Source: Sporocytophaga myxococcoides DSM 11118 (GTDB lineage Bacteria; Bacteroidota; Bacteroidia; Cytophagales; Cytophagaceae). From it: a stretch of 64,000 nucleotides of DNA. Numbering within the stretch: the first letter of the stretch is position 1; every line of letters begins with the position of its first letter. Below the pieces are notes generated by a model. The model ran no database searches. It saw only the letters and a list, made by a program, of their open reading frames with translations, and had not been told where the DNA came from. This document shows positions 26,726-36,724 of this stretch, in pieces. A program made the position numbers and the translations under genes. The stretch covers positions 247,713 to 311,712 of the forward strand of contig NZ_AUFX01000010.1 in assembly GCF_000426725.1 (NCBI RefSeq), given 5' to 3'.

Positions 26726-28525
26726 ATGAAAAAATATTTACTAACTTTTATTTCAGTTATACTCCTTTCTGCCAGCCTTAGAGCCCAGACAACTGATACC
26801 TATGTTGTGGCAGATAAACCAGTAGGATTATCTTCCTGTGTTGACTCTGTTATTACATTAGCAGACATTTTTGAAATGGCCGGTATTCGCGATCTCAATG
26901 ATCCGAATGACAATGTCAGCATGTATAAAATGTTCCGTCTGCATGGATCTGTAATTACTACTGATGAATTGACAAGTATTCATTATAGTGACTATCCAAG
27001 TGTATTTGTTAAAAAAATGAACGCAACAAATTCGCATCACGGCGGTGTTCAAGTTTTTCTTTATTTGATCACTCCACCAACTTCTATGTTCAGTGTGGAT
27101 ACTCTTAAATATACAGTTGAAAAAGGAGCTACAGTAAATTTCACTCCCGATTTCTTTGAAAAATTCACTTTCTTCAGCAGCGGTAAGGATTTGACAAGTC
27201 TTAATAAACGCATTCTGTTCACGGACCAATCTATAGGAACAGAAGCTCCAATTGATACTAATTACACGTGGTCAATTGTGGGTAAAGGAAAATATAAAAT
27301 CAGAGTGCAGGTTGCAGTCTGTGATCCTACAGATCTTTATTATGATAGCATTTATGTAGTAGTAAATGAATCACCATGCCTTAAACTGGAAATTAAAAAT
27401 ATGCCTTCTCTATGCAGGGACGAAATAATAGACATTACACCGTATGTTTATCTGGATGGTCATTTAGCTACATCTGCAGATCTTTCACAAATGACTTTTC
27501 TCAATAAAAGTTTATTAGGAGGAACAGGTGAATCCTTTGATCCTACTGCTATGGATGTGACCCAAATGGTAGATAAAGTAAGTCGTTTTCCAATGTTTCA
27601 TATTGCTTATCAGCCGAATGTTGCATTAGGCATGTGTACAAACTATAGCTACATGCCGACCTTAAAAGTTCCCACTAAATTAATTACTACAGATCTTATC
27701 CTTACCAAAAACAATTATGGTGCAACTGTAAACTATACCCTCGACGGTGATTATTATGCATTCAATGATATGTTCAGTAAAGATGTATTAAAAAAATTAT
27801 ACATTGACAATTTTACTTCTGTTCATGATGGCACGACCTTTGACTACTTTTCAGATGCAGCATTAACTGTCCTTGCTCCTGGAAACAACTTAGCTCCTGG
27901 CACTTACTACATTGCCGCTACAAATCCAGATTGCTCAGAGGACAGTACATTATTTAAGATAAATGTAAAAAATAAAGATTTCGATCTCATCTGGCAATCG
28001 GCTCCTGCCATCGGTAAGGGCTATTATACGTTTAATGCACCTGTGTATAGTGGAGCAACGTATGCATGGTTTGCATGGGGAGGTTCTATGATTTCAGGAA
28101 ATAACACCAATCAGTTAACTGTATATTTTTCTGAAACTGCTGCACCGTCTGTCACAGTAAGCTGTACTATCACGCTTCCTGCAGTCCGTACAACTATAAA
28201 TGGTAATGCATTAAGCTCTGCAGTGTATATTACTTCTGACGAAAACGGTAATAAAGAAGAGATAAAATCAGATATTACAACCCCGGTGGTTTCGAGTGTT
28301 TCAGGAAGTTCACTAAAGGCTTATCCGAATCCTTCGTCAGAAACATTCGCATTATCTGGTTCTGGCTCTTATGATGTAAAAATCTACAATTCAGTTGGTC
28401 AATTAGTATTCACTAATGCTTCTTATAAAGCTGACACTCCTATTACCGTTTTAAATAAAGGATTGCATGTTGTCCACGCAACACAAAATGGTATATCTCA
28501 GAAAGTGAAAGTTATTGTTGAATAA
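26726..28525 (+). CDS. Secreted T9SS cargo protein, function unknown
   Basis: A 599-residue protein with a signal peptide (1-20, ending SLRAQ) and a T9SS sorting domain (about 525-599, SLKAYPNPSSETFALSGSGS, then YNSVGQLVF). The middle, about 30-500, is built of beta-rich, aromatic-containing segments with paired cysteines (SSCVDSV, AVCDPTD, SPCLKLE, NPDCSED). It probably holds several Ig- or PKD-like domains, since YAWFAWGGSMISGNNTNQLT is typical of such modules. No enzyme motif is seen. It may be a surface adhesin. Confidence 0.75.
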   Translation: MKKYLLTFISVILLSASLRAQTTDTYVVADKPVGLSSCVDSVITLADIFEMAGIRDLNDPNDNVSMYKMFRLHGSVITTDELTSIHYSDYPSVFVKKMNATNSHHGGVQVFLYLITPPTSMFSVDTLKYTVEKGATVNFTPDFFEKFTFFSSGKDLTSLNKRILFTDQSIGTEAPIDTNYTWSIVGKGKYKIRVQVAVCDPTDLYYDSIYVVVNESPCLKLEIKNMPSLCRDEIIDITPYVYLDGHLATSADLSQMTFLNKSLLGGTGESFDPTAMDVTQMVDKVSRFPMFHIAYQPNVALGMCTNYSYMPTLKVPTKLITTDLILTKNNYGATVNYTLDGDYYAFNDMFSKDVLKKLYIDNFTSVHDGTTFDYFSDAALTVLAPGNNLAPGTYYIAATNPDCSEDSTLFKINVKNKDFDLIWQSAPAIGKGYYTFNAPVYSGATYAWFAWGGSMISGNNTNQLTVYFSETAAPSVTVSCTITLPAVRTTINGNALSSAVYITSDENGNKEEIKSDITTPVVSSVSGSSLKAYPNPSSETFALSGSGSYDVKIYNSVGQLVFTNASYKADTPITVLNKGLHVVHATQNGISQKVKVIVE

Positions 28526-28570
28526 CGGATAAATCATAACCTGATCAACTTTTACAATTGATCTACCAAA

Positions 28571-28602
28571 AAAAGATCTGAATATGAGTATTCAGATCTT
28601 TT
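28571..28602 (+). terminator. Terminator of the 599-residue T9SS cargo gene
   Basis: A perfect 14-bp stem, AAAAGATCTGAATA/TATTCAGATCTTTT, with a TGAG loop. Confidence 0.8.
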
Positions 28603-28735
28603 TATTATTGAATATATAATTAACTTCTTGCTAACAGTTTGACTAGACTGAGCTTCTGCTCCAGATTTATAACAACTACGATCATCTAAATTGAATCATA
28701 CTTAGGCGTCAAATAATTATAAAAAGCTTTATAAA

Positions 28736-31700
28736 CTATTTTATCATCAGTTTGAATATATTTCTCCTACTCTCCTCTTCTACTTTTATAAAATACAATG
28801 CAGGCATTAAATCAGGTAAGTTTATAAATTGTTGATTCGAGCAAGGTCCTTCGTATATCTTTTGACCTTCGATGGTATATATAGTAATTGCAGCAATGCT
28901 ATGTATACCAGAAACCTGAATATGATTTGTTGCAGGATTCGGATAAATTATAATTGGAGTTTCTGTTGCTTTATCATCTAAGATACTTAATACTGTTTGT
29001 GTGAATGAATATTCTTGTCCCTCACATCCATTGCCATCAATTGCTTTTATATGATAGTTTCCTGCAGGTAGATCGGTCAAAAAAATGGTATCATTTACAG
29101 CATACCGTATTTCCGTTCTATCTCCTGTGATCTCCGCATGGTAAGGCTTAGAACCACCGCTACACAATAGCCATGCTTGGTTTACTTTACTTGTATCTAT
29201 ATGATATTTAAAATCTGATGACCGAATACTAATTTGTGAAGTATCTGAATGACATGTACCCGAAGAAGATTGCGTGTAGGCCAATAAGGAATCTGCAGAT
29301 GCAACCGGATTAAAGTGAATAGAAAAACTCGTATCGAGGATTTTTTTCTGATTCACAGAGTACCAAATTGTATTTGCATAATCAGAAACGAGATCAATAT
29401 CCTGATCTGCAGAACAATAATTTATGATACTATCTGCTAAAGGTTTTACCGAAGAATTTCTTTTAAAAATAAGTTCTGTGATATCGCTTGCACATTGAGG
29501 ATTTTGATTAACGAAAAAAACATTAACTATTGTATCAGCCACATCTGGCATTTTAACGACCAAAGAGTCGGCTAATATTGATTGGCGGTTGGTTCCATAA
29601 TAAAAGTATCCTTTAATATTTGGATCTTCCAAGTAAGGTTTAATTACAAATGTATCTCCAACACATAAAAAAGGTGGGATATCAGCCTTTGGCAATGGCT
29701 GTGCTTTTATGTCAAATTCCAGTGTTGAATTAGCACACTTCAGTTTATCTTTTACTGTAACCGAGTAATGTCCGGCTTTTAGTTTGTCTCTATAAACCAG
29801 AAATGTATCCTGATCAATATCGTTCCAACGCATAGTGGTAAATGAATTTGTATTTTGGACATTAATATTCATTCGCCCTAATGCACCTATACTATCACAC
29901 CCAAGATTAGAAATATAACCTAGCGTTGCAGAAGATCTGGACCAATATTCATTATAGCTTTGATTACAATTGTTTGTATCCCTGATAAAGATTGTATTAT
30001 ATTCATTATATGGTAGCTTAACACGTATTGCCTCCCCTGGCCATTCAGTATTTAATAATGTATCATTATCAATAAAAACTGTAACATAATTAGTTGGAGT
30101 AATTGTTGTCAGAATATTAATTTCAGCAACTACGCTATCACACAAAAGCGTTGGAGTATATGTTACATTTGTCTGCAGTATTTTTTTATGAATCGTATCG
30201 GAATAAACTTTACAGCCTAAACTATCTTTAACAGTAAAGTTGTAATCTGCCACTTTATTTAAAGGAAAGTTTTCATATCCTCCCCATATATAATCCATTT
30301 CTTTCGGTATGATCCTTTTGTATATGCTATCACCATCTGTCCACGTCACAGTATAAGGCGGCAGACCTTTCCATATCATAGCTCCAAATCCGGCAGAGTT
30401 GCATTGACCTGCAGACGGATAACTGAACAAAACATGTAACGAATCAAGATGCTGTCTGCTTGCCAATACGGATGTATTTAGTGTACAGTTCTTACTATCC
30501 CTGATTTTAACAGGGTATAAGCCAAGCGTATCGCTTATTACAATGCTATCATTTGTCTGATAAGTTTTATTATTAATTGTAATCTGGTATGGTGCATATC
30601 CTCCACTTACATGCACTTCTATATCGAAGATATTACAGGATTTTCCATTGGGGTATACCTTAGTTCTATGAATAAGATTCGGGCAATCACTCGACTTTGC
30701 TATTTTTAATTCGTAAATACCTGTGGTTGTTGTTCCAAAGACACGACCATTACTGGTTTCTACTACATCCGTAAGATATTCAGGCGCCAGCGCGTCAATC
30801 TTTTCCCAGCTATTACCTTTATCCGAAGACTTTAACAGTATATCACCTATAGCTTCATATTGAGGAGCTGGCGCTAGTGGTGCGATATAATATAAATTAC
30901 CTGACCCCGAACTTCTAAATCCTCCCTCAAGTGCTCTTCTATTGTCGGGATATGCGTTAGTCATCTGCAACAGATTAAACATTCCATTTTGGAGTAGATA
31001 AAAACGAGTTTTAAGACCGCTCGAATCAATAGCATTTCGAGTCAGCTCAGCTATTCTAAGAATTACATTTCCGTCCCGATCTATGTTGAATCTACTTTTG
31101 GGATAATAGGTACTATCTCCAAAATAATACTCAGGTAAGATTACATTCTGCCAGGTGGCTGCTTCATCGTCTGATTTATAGACAACATCCTCATTATTTA
31201 AGCCATTAGTTGTTATATATAATGTATTTCCTTGCTGAAAAAGTCTATATAATGGAGTTACAGCAGCCAATTTTGTCCACCGGCATGTAGCAGGATCAAA
31301 TATTAATAACACCGTAGTGTCAGGTTGAGATGGATCAGAGTTAGGTTCAGCTCCAGTCATATAATACCTGCCTTTATGAAAAGTAATATTGCCAGTTACA
31401 TAAGCACGTAAATTATAAAAATTACCGTTTCCACACATAGCCACTAAACTATCCAATGCTTTATTATACTTAAGAATTTTACCTTCTAAGAATGTAATCC
31501 AGCCGCCATCACTCCCCGTCCAGTTGAGGCTTACATCCTGACCTTTACTTGTTATTTTTTTAAAATTAAAAAGAGTATCTGAGCTCGCATACCACTGATA
31601 TCTCCGATATCCATCTATAGCGGTATAAACTAATATGCCATCCCGGGCATACACATTCAGTGAACTAGTCGCGAACCCAGAGTCTGACAGCTCTGGAAAA

Positions 31701-31843
31701 AGGTTGGATTTTTCCCAATAAAATTTCTGTGAAAAACATTGAGAAGAAAAAAAGAATAAACTTATGACAAAACATACATAGATTGATCTATATATTTTTG
31801 AAAATATTCCTTCTAAAAATCTGATTACCATTCTTTCCATCAT
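28736..31843 (-). CDS. Large T9SS-secreted protein with BNR-like and SprB-like repeats
   Basis: A 1035-residue protein. The signal peptide ends near SSQCFSQ (about residue 39); several ATG codons lie within its first ten residues. Residues 40-390 look like a BNR/sialidase-type beta-propeller, with repeated KSSDKGNSWEKI and YKSDDEAATWQNV blades. From about 395 there are SprB-like repeats (YPVKIRDSKNC, YNFTVKDSLGC, YSVTVKDKLKC, YHIKAIDGNGC), as in the SprB gliding adhesin. The C-terminus (ETPIIIYPNPATNHIQVSG) is a T9SS sorting domain. It is probably a cell-surface adhesin or a scaffold for substrate attachment. Confidence 0.8.
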   Translation of the reverse strand: MMERMVIRFLEGIFSKIYRSIYVCFVISLFFFSSQCFSQKFYWEKSNLFPELSDSGFATSSLNVYARDGILVYTAIDGYRRYQWYASSDTLFNFKKITSKGQDVSLNWTGSDGGWITFLEGKILKYNKALDSLVAMCGNGNFYNLRAYVTGNITFHKGRYYMTGAEPNSDPSQPDTTVLLIFDPATCRWTKLAAVTPLYRLFQQGNTLYITTNGLNNEDVVYKSDDEAATWQNVILPEYYFGDSTYYPKSRFNIDRDGNVILRIAELTRNAIDSSGLKTRFYLLQNGMFNLLQMTNAYPDNRRALEGGFRSSGSGNLYYIAPLAPAPQYEAIGDILLKSSDKGNSWEKIDALAPEYLTDVVETSNGRVFGTTTTGIYELKIAKSSDCPNLIHRTKVYPNGKSCNIFDIEVHVSGGYAPYQITINNKTYQTNDSIVISDTLGLYPVKIRDSKNCTLNTSVLASRQHLDSLHVLFSYPSAGQCNSAGFGAMIWKGLPPYTVTWTDGDSIYKRIIPKEMDYIWGGYENFPLNKVADYNFTVKDSLGCKVYSDTIHKKILQTNVTYTPTLLCDSVVAEINILTTITPTNYVTVFIDNDTLLNTEWPGEAIRVKLPYNEYNTIFIRDTNNCNQSYNEYWSRSSATLGYISNLGCDSIGALGRMNINVQNTNSFTTMRWNDIDQDTFLVYRDKLKAGHYSVTVKDKLKCANSTLEFDIKAQPLPKADIPPFLCVGDTFVIKPYLEDPNIKGYFYYGTNRQSILADSLVVKMPDVADTIVNVFFVNQNPQCASDITELIFKRNSSVKPLADSIINYCSADQDIDLVSDYANTIWYSVNQKKILDTSFSIHFNPVASADSLLAYTQSSSGTCHSDTSQISIRSSDFKYHIDTSKVNQAWLLCSGGSKPYHAEITGDRTEIRYAVNDTIFLTDLPAGNYHIKAIDGNGCEGQEYSFTQTVLSILDDKATETPIIIYPNPATNHIQVSGIHSIAAITIYTIEGQKIYEGPCSNQQFINLPDLMPALYFIKVEEESRRNIFKLMIK

Positions 31844-32130
31844 TTAAAATAAAAAATAAGCGTTTCGGTTTAGGTGAGTTGACTCCTATTTATCTTCTGA
31901 AAATGAGCAAATAGTATCTTCATTTATGTTTTATACAAAAATATGGTGATAATGTAACCCCACAGATCATAAATAATAGTAGTATTTCTTCTTCCCGGCA
32001 AATACCTTATAAGGCAGGGATGCATATTCTTTTTAAATTAATGATCTACTTAAGCAAGTTTATGTAAATTGAATGTAACTCTTATTCTTTGCTATATTGT
32101 AAAACCATATATAAACCTAGTTAAATAATC
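31844..32130. other. Intergenic region before the LamG pseudogene
   Basis: About 290 AT-rich bases between divergent reading directions. The promoter of the 1035-residue protein gene should lie in its left part. Nothing else is recognised. Confidence 0.35.
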
Positions 32131-32709
32131 ATGATTAAATATATTTATCTTTCACTTTAGTTTTCGTCAGTTTATTTTTTACAGCACAGGATTCTCTTGT
32201 ACTCAACTTGCCATTTTCAGGTAATGCAAACGACATAAGTTCTTATAAGAACCATGGACATGTATACGGTGGAATTTTATAGTTGCTACTTTCGATAGCC
32301 ATACATTAAAGGTCTTTGCAGACGGAAAATTACTTAATGAAAGAAAGTTATCTTCACCTGCTCCGATTGTAAAGTGTGGGAGTAATATAAGGATTGGGAC
32401 AGCCTGAAACGATTATCCTAATCGTTTTAAAGGTATAATAGATGACGTAAAAATTTATAACAGTATCTCATGTTGAAGACAAGCAGGAGAATTTAATTAT
32501 TTACCCTAATCCGGTTACGCTTTATTTAAAGAATAATAGCCTGAAAAATTTTAATTTTGAAATCACCTCAATTGATGGAAAGCTAAAATTAAAAGGTAAA
32601 AATCAAGAGGCAATAAATATATCTTCATTAATCCCCTGGAACATATATTATTTCTGTAATAAATGAAAAGAACGAAATAGTTTCATCAAAACAGTTTATA
32701 AAAAAATAG
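32131..32709 (+). pseudogene. Decayed LamG-domain T9SS protein
   Basis: Reading across frames recovers a secreted protein. It starts MIKYIYLSL at 32131, then a frameshift leads into FVSLFFTAQDSLVLNLPF and SGNANDISSYKNHGHVYGG, the N-terminal part of a LamG/concanavalin domain. After a further break comes VATFDSHTLKVFADGKLL and, past an in-frame TGA, FKGIIDDVKIYN, the end of the same domain. A sorting domain follows (NLIIYPNPVTLYLKN), again shifted before GTYIISVINEKNE and SSKQFIKK, which stops at 32709. At least three frameshifts or deletions and one nonsense codon are present, and part of the LamG domain is missing. It is not functional. Confidence 0.75.
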
Positions 32710-32715
32710 AATTAT

Positions 32716-32751
32716 AAATAAAAGAGTTTGATTCCTCAACCTCTTTTATTT
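32716..32751 (+). terminator. Terminator left after the LamG pseudogene
   Basis: An 11-bp stem, AAATAAAAGAG/CTCTTTTATTT, surviving seven bases after the old stop codon. Confidence 0.65.
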
Positions 32752-32903
32752 AATTTACTTAGCCTCCTACTCTACTATTAGCTTTGTTTTTCAAATTTCG
32801 GTCTCTTTGAAACAGAAGTACAAACATCTTTTTATTTCTTAATAAACCTTACAACACTTTAAGCATTCCCTCAAATTAAATAGAGAACATACAACGACAT
32901 GTT

Positions 32904-33584
32904 TTATTTCCTTTTAATTTTCAACATCTGGTTTCCACCTTTTTGAAATTCATAATCTACAGATTCAATATCAACTATAAAATTTGTTTTAAAATAGTCC
33001 ACTATACCATCTAGTACTTCTGACTTTACAGCATTTAAGTTAAGTATTGGAAATATTCGTACCTCTTTACAAATACGCAACATCTCAGAGATAGATTCAA
33101 TATGAAAATCCAATCCTAGTTGAGAATACAAAATCAAAAAGTGAGAACTTAACCCTAAATCAAATGAAATGTCTGCAAATCTGGTTGAGTTTGGCAGCTC
33201 ATGATATATATATCGCTCCTGAGCTTTACCTAAGTCAAAATCTTTAATGAAATCATTCATCGCATCCATACGAATCTGTTCTAAATTCTGAATGTTTTTT
33301 ATATGGTTCCACACAAATTTATCCTGATTTGATCGAGTTTGCCCAAGTACAGTCTCTTTGGTCTCTGCTATTCTTTGCAGCAACTCATCTTTAGTAAACT
33401 GATAAATTGGATCTAAAGAAATAACTTTGTGATTCAGTTTTGTCATCTCTCTGTTAAAACTTGCAGGTCCATCTCCAAAGCTTATGATCCTTTTACTCAA
33501 ATCCGAATCAGTCAAGCTGAACATGCTGATATATTCGCTTAAATTTCGTCCCCAAGGAACAACGTTTTTTAATTCAAATGCCAT
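32904..33584 (-). CDS. SAM-dependent methyltransferase-like protein
   Basis: A 226-residue protein from the ATG at 33584 (MAFELKNVVPWGRNLSEYIS); the longer frame needs a TTG and overlaps the upstream remnant. IISFGDGPASFNREMTKLNH followed by VISLDPIYQF resembles methyltransferase motifs I and II, although motif I is GDGPA rather than GCGPG. FADISFDLGLSSHFLILYSQ and MLRICKEVRIFPILNL fit motifs IV and V. The N-terminal region of such proteins is conserved in many bacteria and the target is unknown. The start lies 7 bases downstream of a pseudogene on the same strand, so the pair was probably an operon. Confidence 0.7.
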   Translation of the reverse strand: MAFELKNVVPWGRNLSEYISMFSLTDSDLSKRIISFGDGPASFNREMTKLNHKVISLDPIYQFTKDELLQRIAETKETVLGQTRSNQDKFVWNHIKNIQNLEQIRMDAMNDFIKDFDLGKAQERYIYHELPNSTRFADISFDLGLSSHFLILYSQLGLDFHIESISEMLRICKEVRIFPILNLNAVKSEVLDGIVDYFKTNFIVDIESVDYEFQKGGNQMLKIKRK

Positions 33585-33591
33585 AATAATT

Positions 33592-33998
33592 TTACCTCTC
33601 TTTATTTTTTTCAAACGCAGTAATCATCAAACTTAGAATCTTACTGTCATCTTCAATTCCATTTTTAATTTTGCCGGACTTTAATAATTTAGATAATATA
33701 TTCTCTCGTCCATAAGGAAGATTTTTCTTTTTATCTCTTCCCAAAAAAATCCACCGTTTTACCTCCTGATTCGTGAAAGCAGGTGAAAGTATCTTGATGC
33801 TAAATTCTAAACCAACGGAGTTTTTAAATTGAGGTGAGGATTTAAAGGTATCCTATTGAATTCCATATAAGACATTATTATATGATCTAAGTGTGCTTGT
33901 GTAATCCCTTTAGGAGGGTATTCCTGGAAAGCTATAACGGCGAGATCAATTGTCTTAACAAGGTTTTGAGCTTATTCCGAATATCTATCTTTAGACAT
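33592..33998 (-). pseudogene. Degenerate gene upstream of the methyltransferase-like gene
   Basis: A remnant of about 132 residues. From an ATG at 33998 it reads MSKDRYSE, a TAA stop, then AQNLVKTIDLAVIAFQEYPP, KGITQAHLDHIIMSYMEFNR and IPLNPH. After a frameshift near 33850 it continues FKNSVGLEFSIKILSPAFTN, QEVKRWIFLGRDKKKNLPYG and RENILSKLLKSGKIKNGIED, ending AFEKNKER at 33592. One nonsense codon and one frameshift are enough to explain the damage. The family is not recognised. Confidence 0.6.
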
Positions 33999-34384
33999 TT
34001 ATTAAATGTAAATTAATCTCTGACATCCCCAATCCAAATATAAATATAACTGACATTTTTTAAATAATCAGTTTTTCAAAAAGGTATTCTCCTTTTCCTA
34101 GCCTGCATTAACATATTCTCCCATACGCTTACTAAAGTTAGATAAAGGAGGCTGGATTTATGTTTTTAAGAACAATAAAGCATGCCAACATGTCCAATTA
34201 TATGGTTTACCAGAACAACAATAAGTTAACGGCTATATGCAAGAAAGGCTGAGGAACAGTTTTAATTATCTCAAGAATGTATTTTTCTTCCAATCATCTT
34301 TCAAACTTGCATAACCAAGCATTTTTAGGAGCTTCATTAAATGCCAGGGCTAGTCTTTTGTTAAAAGAGAGATCAAATAAACAT
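33999..34384. other. Intergenic region with a possible coding remnant
   Basis: On the plus strand, 34103-34230 reads as 40-odd codons without a start, including SPIRLLKLDKGGWIYVFKNN and KACQHVQLYGLPEQQ before a stop. The composition looks like protein, so this may be the 3' stub of a lost gene. No other structure was seen. Confidence 0.3.
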
Positions 34385-35155
34385 TCACTCAAGCTTCTTG
34401 AAATTTATATCATAATACATAGAAATAATAAACCCTTTATTGTATTCATAAACATACTTTCCCGTCTCCTTTTCTTTATGCTCATGCTTAGATAGCTGAA
34501 AAAAATAACCTCCTTCAAATTTGAGATTTTTGACAACTTTATAGCCCAAACCAATAAATAATCTATTTTGATCAAAACAGTTTTTTCCTGTGTTACCTCC
34601 AAATCTGATAAAGATTTCATCATAAGCTGTCAGATATGGTTCCTTTGCATCTACTGTATTTCCCATTAGGGCAAAGTTAACTTTTAATTGATATCTGATT
34701 CTGTTCTTATAATCCCATCCCGCAATTTTATGGCCAGTACTATCGGTAAGTTTTGCAACAAATCGCTGTTCTAATCTTAATCGATTGTCAAATTCAAATT
34801 TCCAATATGGAATTTTTAATTTGAGATCTTCAAAAATTCTGTTTTCAGGATAGGGCTCTTTAGAGGTTGGGTAATCACCATATGGATACGTCTCTACAAA
34901 AACATATCCTAGCAAGACAGAGAGGCATTCTGTTATATTATAATTAACACCTACCCTGGCCAGGGATTGTTGCCATGTAGAGATAAAATGCGTTCTTCTC
35001 CATTGATATTCTGTATGCAATCCAAACTTCTTGCTCAATTTGTGGTCACCGAAGTAAGAATACCACCCTACATTATTATAGTCTTTAATTCTCTCCTGTG
35101 CCTTTGCTTTGAACAAGCAGAAACTTAATATTAAGAATACAAATTTGGCTTTCAT
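34385..35155 (-). CDS. DUF2490 outer-membrane protein
   Basis: A 256-residue protein with a signal peptide (1-19, CLFKAKAQ) and a beta-barrel-like mature part. DUF2490 signatures are visible: GLHTEYQWRRTHFISTWQQS, VGVNYNITECLSVLLGY, RIFEDLKLKIPYWKFEFDNR and RLRLEQRF, with DEIFIRFGG and NRLFIGLGYK later. The function of the family is unknown; most members are small outer-membrane barrels of Bacteroidota and Proteobacteria. Confidence 0.85.
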   Translation of the reverse strand: MKAKFVFLILSFCLFKAKAQERIKDYNNVGWYSYFGDHKLSKKFGLHTEYQWRRTHFISTWQQSLARVGVNYNITECLSVLLGYVFVETYPYGDYPTSKEPYPENRIFEDLKLKIPYWKFEFDNRLRLEQRFVAKLTDSTGHKIAGWDYKNRIRYQLKVNFALMGNTVDAKEPYLTAYDEIFIRFGGNTGKNCFDQNRLFIGLGYKVVKNLKFEGGYFFQLSKHEHKEKETGKYVYEYNKGFIISMYYDINFKKLE

Positions 35156-35343
35156 TGAGGCTTATCTATAAAACATTTTATTGCAACACGATTGCAATAA
35201 CATTGTTTATAGGGAGCCTACAGGATGGGGATTTTTTTTCCTTGTATATATCTCCTACATTTTTTTCAAATCTTGTTTATTTGAATTGCAGTTTTTGCAC
35301 ATTTTTGAGGTTAAACAAGACAAAGCCAGCGGAGCATTGATTT

Positions 35344-36717
35344 TTATTTACAATATTCCTTAATTCCCAAATCAGCGTCAGGTTCTCCATATTTTTTAGC
35401 ATTATAAAAGTCTATACAGAAGTCCCGCATACCAAGTTTTTGCTTTACTTGAGCCAGAACAATATAACCATATCCGTATTTGGGATTTAATTCAATAGCT
35501 TTAGAAGCATCTTCATAAGATTTATTATACTGACCAAGTTCTAAATATAAAAATGAGCGGTATCCAAATGCTCTGAAAAAATCCGGCTTAATTGAAAGCG
35601 ATCGGTTGAAATCTGCTTCTGCCTCTTTATATTTCTTTAATTTTCTATAGCAAAGACCTCTATCGATATAAGGTATATGATTTTGAGGATTTAGTTCAAT
35701 TAATTTAGTAGAATACTCAATCGATTTAACAAATTCCTTTTGATCAAAATACAATAGACTTAGATTATCATAAAGAAGATCTTTTATAGGATTAGACAAT
35801 TCCAATGCTTTTAAATAGTCTTTCTCAGCATTAGGGTAATCCTTTAATTTATAATAGCAATAACCCCGATTTAGATAATATTCGGACGTAGAGATACTCT
35901 TTTCGATTAATTTTGAATATGCTTTGATGCCTTGTTTATAAAGTTTGCTGACAGCACATAATTCAGCTACGAATTTTAATTGTTGAGTGAATGAGCCATT
36001 GCAAACTGAGTCAGGAATGTCAAAAACGTTTTTGTACCCCAGATTATAGGCTGTTGATCTATCTTTACATGCGGAATTGACATCAAAAAGATATAAGTTA
36101 ATTTTGGAACGAGCAGAATATGCTTGCGCATATTTATTATCTAAAAGAATTGCTTTATCTATATGCTCCAAACTTTCAATGATTTTTTCATTGCCAAGTA
36201 AAATAATTGCAAAATTATTATGCAGCTCAGGAGTTTCATGCCCCTTTTTGAGAGCATACCTATAATCTTTTTCCGCTTCTCCATTATTGGCCAATTGCTG
36301 ATTTACAATTCCTCTCCAATAATAATATTCTCCCTTTGGCTGCAACTGAGTGGCTTTCACTAATGCTGCTAAGGCACTATCCAGATCTTTGGCTTTATTT
36401 AGCAATAATCCTTTTTCAAAATAGTAATCAGACTTTTTAGGATTAATCATAATAGCTTTGTTTATTCCAAACTTAGCTTCTTCATATTTAAAAAAAATGT
36501 AATTCGCTTTAGAAAAGCGTAGCCAGTATTCAGCATCCGAAGTATCCTTTTGGTGATTGCTATTTAGTTTATCTAATGCAATCATAGCATCAATCATAGA
36601 ATTTGTACTTATTAAATCGTCTACCTCCTTAAATCTATTTTCAATTTGGGCGTTTGAAATTACAATATTTGCCAGGAATAATATTGTTAGATAAATTTTT
36701 AGTTTCATGTCAGTCAT
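35344..36717 (-). CDS. Exported TPR-repeat protein
   Basis: A 457-residue protein with a signal peptide (ILFLANIVISNAQ) followed by about ten tetratricopeptide repeats, such as AEYWLRFSKANYIFFKYEEA, YYFEKGLLLNKAKDLDSALA and IPYIDRGLCYRKLKKYKEAE. It is likely a periplasmic scaffold. The start may be 36708, the second ATG. The DUF6940 gene ends 7 bases upstream, so the two genes are in one operon. Nothing in the TPR surface indicates a partner. Confidence 0.82.
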   Translation of the reverse strand: MTDMKLKIYLTILFLANIVISNAQIENRFKEVDDLISTNSMIDAMIALDKLNSNHQKDTSDAEYWLRFSKANYIFFKYEEAKFGINKAIMINPKKSDYYFEKGLLLNKAKDLDSALAALVKATQLQPKGEYYYWRGIVNQQLANNGEAEKDYRYALKKGHETPELHNNFAIILLGNEKIIESLEHIDKAILLDNKYAQAYSARSKINLYLFDVNSACKDRSTAYNLGYKNVFDIPDSVCNGSFTQQLKFVAELCAVSKLYKQGIKAYSKLIEKSISTSEYYLNRGYCYYKLKDYPNAEKDYLKALELSNPIKDLLYDNLSLLYFDQKEFVKSIEYSTKLIELNPQNHIPYIDRGLCYRKLKKYKEAEADFNRSLSIKPDFFRAFGYRSFLYLELGQYNKSYEDASKAIELNPKYGYGYIVLAQVKQKLGMRDFCIDFYNAKKYGEPDADLGIKEYCK

Positions 36718-36724
36718 TTTAATA

